Positions 6,631-10,362 of a stretch of DNA of 10,362 bases are shown piece by piece. Where the stretch lies: NCBI GenBank assembly GCA_903893675.1, contig CAITNA010000109.1, positions 1-10,362 on the forward strand. The letters are read 5' to 3'. The stretch comes from an uncultured Micrococcales bacterium (GTDB lineage Bacteria; Actinomycetota; Actinomycetes; Actinomycetales; Microbacteriaceae). The first letter of the stretch is position 1. Every line of letters begins with the position of its first letter. The position numbers were made by a program, and so were the translations under genes. Under the pieces are notes generated by a model that saw nothing but the letters and a program-made list of their open reading frames with translations, ran no database searches and had not been told where the DNA came from.

Positions 6631-7942
6631 AGACCAGGTCGCGCCAGTCGGGCAGGTTGTCTTCGTCGTCTTCGGCCACAATCAGGCCGGTCGGCACGGC
6701 ATCAGGCATCGTGATGATTCCCGAGGTCTGAGGCTCGAAATAGGTCTCTTCGTCGCGACGATTTACCAGGATCTCGCGAACATAGGCCTGAACCGCCTCG
6801 AGCAGCGGAATGCCGTGGTCAACCTTCTCGGCCATGTACCAGCGGTGCTCAAGCACCTGGTGGAAGATCTCGGCAGGCTCTAGCTTGCCGCGCAGGTCAA
6901 CCGGAATCGCCCCGATCACCGGCTCGAAAACCTTGCTCATCCACTCGTGGGCGAGCATTTCCTCGTCGGCGCCGGGGCGCTGGTGCTTCAACTTGTATTC
7001 GTCTATCGAGTTCAGCAATCGACGAGCCTGGTTCTCCTCGACATCCATGCCGGTGAGCTGCAGCAGGCGACGTGCGTGGTGACCAGAGTCGACAACCTTC
7101 GGCTGAATTTTCACTTTGTTTCCGGTGGTGTCAGCACGGATGGCCAACTCGCCAACGTCGAAACCCAACTCGTTGAGTTTCTGAATTCTGCGACTGATCT
7201 TCCAGCGCTCGTTGCTCTCGAAAACTTCTTCTCCGGTGATCACTTGCCAGAGCTGTTCGTATTTGTCGACGATGCGCTGCGAAATCTCCACAGGGTTCAC
7301 GCCTGCGTGTGCGTTGCCGCTGGCAACGAGGTCCATGAGCTCGCCGGCGATATTGACTCGCGCGATCTCTAGGTCGTTGTCGCGCTGGCCCTGCGAGAGG
7401 CCGGTTTCATAGAGCTGACCGGTTTCGGCGTCTACCAGATAAGCCGCGAACGAACCTGCGTCGCGACGGAAGAGCGTGTTCGAGAGCGAAACATCGCCCC
7501 AGAAAAATCCGACGTTGTGAAGTCGAACCAAAAGCAGTGCGAGTGCGTCGACCAAGCGTTTTGCAGTTTCAGGTCGCAAACCCTGCGACCACATTGCACG
7601 GTATGGCAAAGAAAATTTGAGGTGGCGGGTGACCAGTGCGGCCATCAGTTCTTCGCCGTTTTCATCCGTGCGCTTTCGAACCACTGCAAAGGGTTCGACA
7701 CCCGGAATGCCGAGGCGGCCAAGAGCCTGCAGCATTTCGAACTCGCGGCGGGCGAGCTCGGGCAAGGTCTCTTTGATTGCGATGACGTAGTCATTCAGGT
7801 GCGCAAAGCGCACAATGTGGCGGCTGAGGCCCTTCGGCAGGGCGGCGATGCTCTCAGCAGGCCAGGTCTCTAAAGGCAACTGCCACGGCAGATCCAGGAG
7901 TGCTGGCTCTACCGTGGCAGCTGTGATGTCTAGTTGAGACAA
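6629..7942 (-). CDS. DUF4032 protein with a kinase-like N-terminal domain
   Basis: This is a 437-residue cytoplasmic protein with no signal or membrane segment. I recognise it as the actinobacterial DUF4032 family, whose biochemical role is unknown to me. The N-terminal half reads like a lipopolysaccharide-kinase/protein-kinase-like fold. YVIAIKE supplies a VAIK-type Lys (K57), REFEML a helix-C-type Glu (E67 or E69), FWGDVSLSNTL a catalytic loop (D150, N155) and YLVDAET a DFG-position Asp (D171). The C-terminal half (about 220-390) is helical and charged. The protein ends in an acidic tail, EDDEDNLPDWRD. Start: TTG at 7942, six bases after the stop of the ABC ATPase gene, which is in the same frame; that TAA blocks any longer version, and AAGG sits four bases upstream of the TTG. 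The tight coupling suggests co-expression with the ATPase. Whether it is an active kinase is an inference. Confidence 0.85.
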   Translation of the reverse strand: MSQLDITAATVEPALLDLPWQLPLETWPAESIAALPKGLSRHIVRFAHLNDYVIAIKETLPELARREFEMLQALGRLGIPGVEPFAVVRKRTDENGEELMAALVTRHLKFSLPYRAMWSQGLRPETAKRLVDALALLLVRLHNVGFFWGDVSLSNTLFRRDAGSFAAYLVDAETGQLYETGLSQGQRDNDLEIARVNIAGELMDLVASGNAHAGVNPVEISQRIVDKYEQLWQVITGEEVFESNERWKISRRIQKLNELGFDVGELAIRADTTGNKVKIQPKVVDSGHHARRLLQLTGMDVEENQARRLLNSIDEYKLKHQRPGADEEMLAHEWMSKVFEPVIGAIPVDLRGKLEPAEIFHQVLEHRWYMAEKVDHGIPLLEAVQAYVREILVNRRDEETYFEPQTSGIITMPDAVPTGLIVAEDDEDNLPDWRDLV

Positions 7943-7948
7943 GGTGCC

Positions 7949-9028
7949 TTAGTTGATGCGGTCGCCCGACTCAGCGTCGAACAGGTGAACGATCGCCTCG
8001 CCCGATGGCTTCAAGAAGATCTTGTCGCCGTGCATTGGGTGGTTGCGAGCGTCAACGCGTGAGACCACGTCGGTGCTGGTGCCCTGTACATCGGTGTTGC
8101 CGTAGAGGTAACCGTCTGAGCCGAGCTCTTCGATTACGTCAACAGCAACCGGGATTCCCTTTGACTTGTCGACGTCGAGGTTCTCTGGACGCAGACCAAC
8201 AACGATGCTGTCGCCCTTTGCCTTGCTCAGGATGGCGTTGGTGATCGGAAGAACGATGTTTCCGAACTGTGCACCGCCGTCAACCTTCTTCAAGATGAGC
8301 AGGTTCATTGCTGGCGAACCGATGAAGCCTGCAACGAATAGGTTGTTTGGCTTCTCGTAAAGGTTGCGAGGTGAGTCGACCTGCTGAAGAACGCCGTCCT
8401 TCATAACTGCAACGCGGTCACCCATGGTCATAGCTTCGACCTGGTCGTGGGTCACGTAAACAGTGGTTACTCCGAGGCGACGCTGAAGCGATGCGATCTG
8501 AGTACGGGTCTGAACACGAAGCTTCGCATCCAAGTTTGAAAGTGGCTCATCCATGAGGAACACCTGTGGCTTACGCACGATTGCGCGACCCATTGCTACA
8601 CGCTGACGCTGACCACCCGAAAGTGCCTTTGGCTTGCGTGACAGGTATGGCTCGAGGTCGAGCAGCTTGGCAGCCTCGAGAACGCGCTCTGCACGCTCTT
8701 CCTTGCTGACGCCGGCGATCTTCAGAGCGAAGCCCATGTTCTCGGCCACGGTCATGTGTGGGTAGAGAGCGTAGTTCTGGAACACCATCGCGATGTCGCG
8801 GTCCTTTGGTGGAACGTCGGTGACGTCGCGGTCGCCAATGCGAATGTGTCCTTCGTTGACCTCTTCAAGTCCTGCAAGCATGCGCAGGGAGGTCGACTTT
8901 CCACAACCCGAAGGGCCAACAAGAACCAAGAACTCGCCATCGGCGATTTCGAGGTTGAGCTTGTCGACCGCAGCGCGGGTGCCACCAGGGTAAACGCGGG
9001 TGGCGTGGTCGAATGATACTGATGCCAT
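7949..9028 (-). CDS. ugpC: MsmK/UgpC/MalK-type sugar ABC transporter ATPase
   Basis: This 359-residue nucleotide-binding subunit powers ABC importers of sugars or glycerol-3-phosphate. In order it shows Walker A GPSGCGKST (38-46), the Q loop Q84 in MVFQNYALYPHMT, signature LSGGQRQR (136-143), Walker B VFLMDE (156-161), the D loop SNLDAKLR and the switch His H194 (YVTHDQ). From ~235 there is the C-terminal regulatory OB/TOBE domain (VGLRPENLDV). The start at 9028 gives MASVSFDHATRVYPGG, normal for the family, with GAGGAG (9033-9038) four bases upstream; the frame runs on to 9127 but that part is not conserved in type. No permease or binding-protein gene is adjacent, so it may be a shared ATPase like Streptomyces MsiK. 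The substrate cannot be told from the ATPase, and the ugpC symbol reflects the family name only. Confidence 0.92.
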   Translation of the reverse strand: MASVSFDHATRVYPGGTRAAVDKLNLEIADGEFLVLVGPSGCGKSTSLRMLAGLEEVNEGHIRIGDRDVTDVPPKDRDIAMVFQNYALYPHMTVAENMGFALKIAGVSKEERAERVLEAAKLLDLEPYLSRKPKALSGGQRQRVAMGRAIVRKPQVFLMDEPLSNLDAKLRVQTRTQIASLQRRLGVTTVYVTHDQVEAMTMGDRVAVMKDGVLQQVDSPRNLYEKPNNLFVAGFIGSPAMNLLILKKVDGGAQFGNIVLPITNAILSKAKGDSIVVGLRPENLDVDKSKGIPVAVDVIEELGSDGYLYGNTDVQGTSTDVVSRVDARNHPMHGDKIFLKPSGEAIVHLFDAESGDRIN

Positions 9029-9039
9029 GATTCTCCTCA

Positions 9040-9057
9040 CCGGCAGGTACGTGCCGG
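9040..9057 (-). promoter_or_regulatory. Hairpin next to the ATPase ribosome binding site
   Basis: CCGGCA (9040-9045) and TGCCGG (9052-9057) form a perfect 6-base inverted repeat around a 6-base spacer. On the minus strand it would be an RNA hairpin ending one base before the GAGGAG ribosome site of the ATPase gene. It could modulate translation, stabilise the mRNA, or be a DNA operator for a sugar regulator. No matching regulator is encoded here. Confidence 0.5.
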
Positions 9058-9070
9058 ACGATCCGTTGTG

Positions 9071-9105
9071 ATAGAGCCGCAAGCAGGCGCCTGCGGTATC
9101 TCTAT
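9071..9105. repeat. Inverted repeat with a 12-bp palindrome core
   Basis: ATAGAG-CCGCA (9071-9081) can pair with TGCGG (9092-9096) and CTCTAT (9100-9105), with a TAT bulge and a 10-base loop. Offset within it is a perfect palindrome, GCAGGCGCCTGC (9083-9094). It lies in the 147-base gap between the divergent ATPase and DsbA-like genes. I read it as a candidate operator or structured leader. That gap holds no gene; weak promoter-like pieces such as TTCACG (9108-9113) and TAGACT (9129-9134) have poor spacing, so I do not call a promoter. Confidence 0.45.
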
Positions 9106-9175
9106 TATTCACGCTCAGGAGGGGCAATTAGACTATGAAGCCGGTCCGATACCAAATCGAGACGAAAGGCATTTC

Positions 9176-10030
9176 ATGAACCAGACCCCTCGTCCTACCC
9201 GCTCAGAGCAGCGTGAAGAGGCCCGCGCAAAGGCCAAGGCCCTGCGCGAGCAGACCAAGAAGAACGAGCGCCGTCGTGGCGTGCTGGTCAAGGGCGGCGT
9301 TGCCCTGGCCATCGTTGGCGTTTTCGCCATCATCGCAGTCGTAGTTATCGGCGGCATGAACTCGGGTGGCGCCAAGGCTGCTGTGCCTGGCAACCTGACT
9401 GCCGACTACGGCATCAAGATCGGCGCAAACGAGCAGGCGTTCACCGACACCCAGACTCCAACCCCGTCAGCAAACCCTGGCGGAGTGAAGCTCCCATCAA
9501 ACGCACCACTGTCGATCGTCACCTACATCGACTACCAGTGCCCTTACTGCCAGCTTTTCGAGTCGGCAAACCTTGACCAGATCAAGGGCTGGCTCGACTC
9601 GGGTGCTGCAACCCTCGAGGTTCGCCCGCTTTCCTTCTTGGATGGCCGTGACACTCCAAACGAATATTCTTCACGTGCGGCTGCCCTCGCGCTCGCGGTT
9701 GCAACCTATGACCCGAACCACTTCTTTGCAGTGAACAAGTACCTATATGACAACCAGCCACAGTCTGGAACCTACGGCCCAGAGAACGCAGTTCTGCTGA
9801 CCAAGGTTTCTGGTCTGGGTGTTCAGAACATGGACAAGATCACTGCCGCTGTAAACGATGGCCGCTTCAAGAAGTGGGTTCTTTCGAACACCACCTTGGC
9901 GTTCAAGTCGAACGCTGAACTGGCTGCAACCGGAACCCCGTTTGTAACCGTCAACGGCAAGAAGTACACCGGCGCTCTCGACAACGCTGCACAATTTGCG
10001 CAGTTCTTCACGAGCCAGTACTCAAAGTAG
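9176..10030 (+). CDS. Membrane-anchored DsbA-like thioredoxin-fold protein
   Basis: This 284-residue protein probably acts as a thiol-disulfide oxidoreductase outside the membrane. Residues 1-36 are highly charged (EQREEARAKAKALREQTKKNERRR), likely a cytoplasmic helix. One membrane segment follows at about 38-61, then a linker rich in Pro and Thr (~85-110). The thioredoxin-like domain begins near 112 with IVTYIDYQCPYCQLFE. The active site is C122-P-Y-C125, and the conserved cis-Pro is P255 in ATGTPFVTVNG. The layout matches actinobacterial DsbA/DSBA-like proteins with a single N-terminal anchor. The start at 9176 follows GAAAGG (9164-9169) at six bases; the frame is open back to 9068 but that stretch includes the divergent regulatory region. 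No DsbB or VKOR partner to reoxidise it is seen here. Oxidase versus isomerase or reductase activity cannot be decided from sequence. Confidence 0.9.
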   Translation: MNQTPRPTRSEQREEARAKAKALREQTKKNERRRGVLVKGGVALAIVGVFAIIAVVVIGGMNSGGAKAAVPGNLTADYGIKIGANEQAFTDTQTPTPSANPGGVKLPSNAPLSIVTYIDYQCPYCQLFESANLDQIKGWLDSGAATLEVRPLSFLDGRDTPNEYSSRAAALALAVATYDPNHFFAVNKYLYDNQPQSGTYGPENAVLLTKVSGLGVQNMDKITAAVNDGRFKKWVLSNTTLAFKSNAELAATGTPFVTVNGKKYTGALDNAAQFAQFFTSQYSK

Positions 10031-10060
10031 TTCGAGTCACACGAGACATCGGGGGGATAA

Positions 10061-10362
10061 ATGTTTTGCGTTAAATGCGGCGAATCACTGTCGGATCAAA
10101 TCTCATTTTGTCCGAAGTGTGGCACTCCTCGAATGAATGTTTCTCCCACCTCAGAGGCGCCGAGCCAGCCTGTATTCACGCCACCTCAGAAGTCCAATAA
10201 ATTCTGGACTTCCTGGTCGCCAGCTAGGCGCGGCTGGTTTGTAATGATCATGGTCCTGACGGTCTTGGCCGGCTTGAACGGGCAAAACATCTTCCAGTAT
10301 GTGACTGGCATTGCTACCGGTCAGGTCACCCTGTCGGTTTCCGCAGTCGAGAATGAAATCGA
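10061..10362 (+). CDS. Zinc-ribbon single-pass membrane protein (3' truncated)
   Basis: An open frame starts at ATG 10061, preceded at four bases by GGGGGG (10051-10056), and runs off the window after 100 codons. Residues 1-22 form a zinc ribbon, with Cys 3, 6, 17 and 20 as two CxxC knuckles (CVKCGE and CPKCGT). A Ser/Pro/Thr-rich linker follows (26-45), then an Arg pair and a hydrophobic segment at about 58-72 (GWFVMIMVLTVLAG), probably a membrane span. The part after it (QVTLSVSAVENEI) may open an extracytoplasmic domain. Family and function are not recognisable from this fragment. It begins 30 bases after the DsbA-like gene with no obvious terminator between them, so co-transcription is possible. 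Codon choice seems less GC-biased than in the neighbours. Confidence 0.8.
   Translation, partial: MFCVKCGESLSDQISFCPKCGTPRMNVSPTSEAPSQPVFTPPQKSNKFWTSWSPARRGWFVMIMVLTVLAGLNGQNIFQYVTGIATGQVTLSVSAVENEI

Noticed and set aside
6947..7372. 141-codon open frame on the plus strand over the DUF4032 gene
   Set aside because: It is fully inside a conserved minus-strand gene and shows no motif; it is a composition shadow.
9029..9127. 33-codon N-terminal extension of the ABC ATPase
   Set aside because: It would be encoded through the inverted repeats and the GAGGAG site. The family starts at the MASVSF-like position and the best ribosome site serves 9028.
9068..9175. 36-codon N-terminal extension of the DsbA-like protein
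   Set aside because: GAAAGG at 9164-9169 is well placed for the ATG at 9176, and the extension overlaps the divergent control region.
10031..10060. Possible terminator or promoter between the DsbA-like and zinc-ribbon genes
   Set aside because: No inverted repeat with a T run and no well-spaced -35/-10 pair could be seen; only the purine-rich ribosome site is evident.

Overview
The window is chromosomal core DNA from an actinobacterium, most likely a member of the Micrococcales close to Microbacteriaceae. The evidence is a SenX3/RegX3-type two-component pair, a mycobacterial-type CarD, the order lpqE-carD-ispDF-cysS-rlmB, a DUF4032 protein, a fused IspD-IspF enzyme of the kind I recall from Leifsonia, Clavibacter and Tropheryma, and moderately high GC codon use. 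Genus cannot be fixed from this sequence. I see no mobile element, tRNA, rRNA or CRISPR array. Coding density is very high, and the only non-coding stretches are under 150 bases.

Layout. (1) Positions 1-1646 (+): the 3' part of a SenX3-like histidine kinase, then regX3 with a 4-base ATGA overlap. (2) 1665-2162 (-): an LpqE-like lipoprotein convergent with regX3 and divergent from carD. The two promoters I propose in the 104-base gap overlap at their -35 elements. (3) 2267-6571 (+): a tight operon of carD, ispDF, cysS and rlmB with spacings of +2, -4 and -1 bases. This matches the M. tuberculosis order Rv3584-Rv3579c, except that ispD and ispF are fused. (4) 6629-9028 (-): an MsmK/UgpC/MalK-type sugar-ABC ATPase followed six bases later, in the same frame, by a DUF4032 protein that keeps a full set of kinase-like residues. 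No permease or binding protein lies beside them. (5) 9176-10030 (+): a membrane-anchored DsbA-like thioredoxin-fold protein, divergent from the ATPase gene. (6) 10061 to the window end (+): the start of a zinc-ribbon, single-pass membrane protein, cut by the window edge.

Functionally the window joins phosphate-type signalling (SenX3/RegX3), control of transcription initiation (CarD), isoprenoid precursor synthesis (IspDF), translation (CysS, RlmB), sugar import energetics (UgpC-type ATPase) and extracytoplasmic thiol chemistry (DsbA-like). Most of it is ordinary conserved content and I do not see a clearly new system. The points most worth a second look are the ATPase/DUF4032 pair, the two inverted repeats upstream of the ATPase (one directly next to its ribosome binding site), the overlapping lpqE/carD promoters and the long basic N-terminal extension of RlmB.
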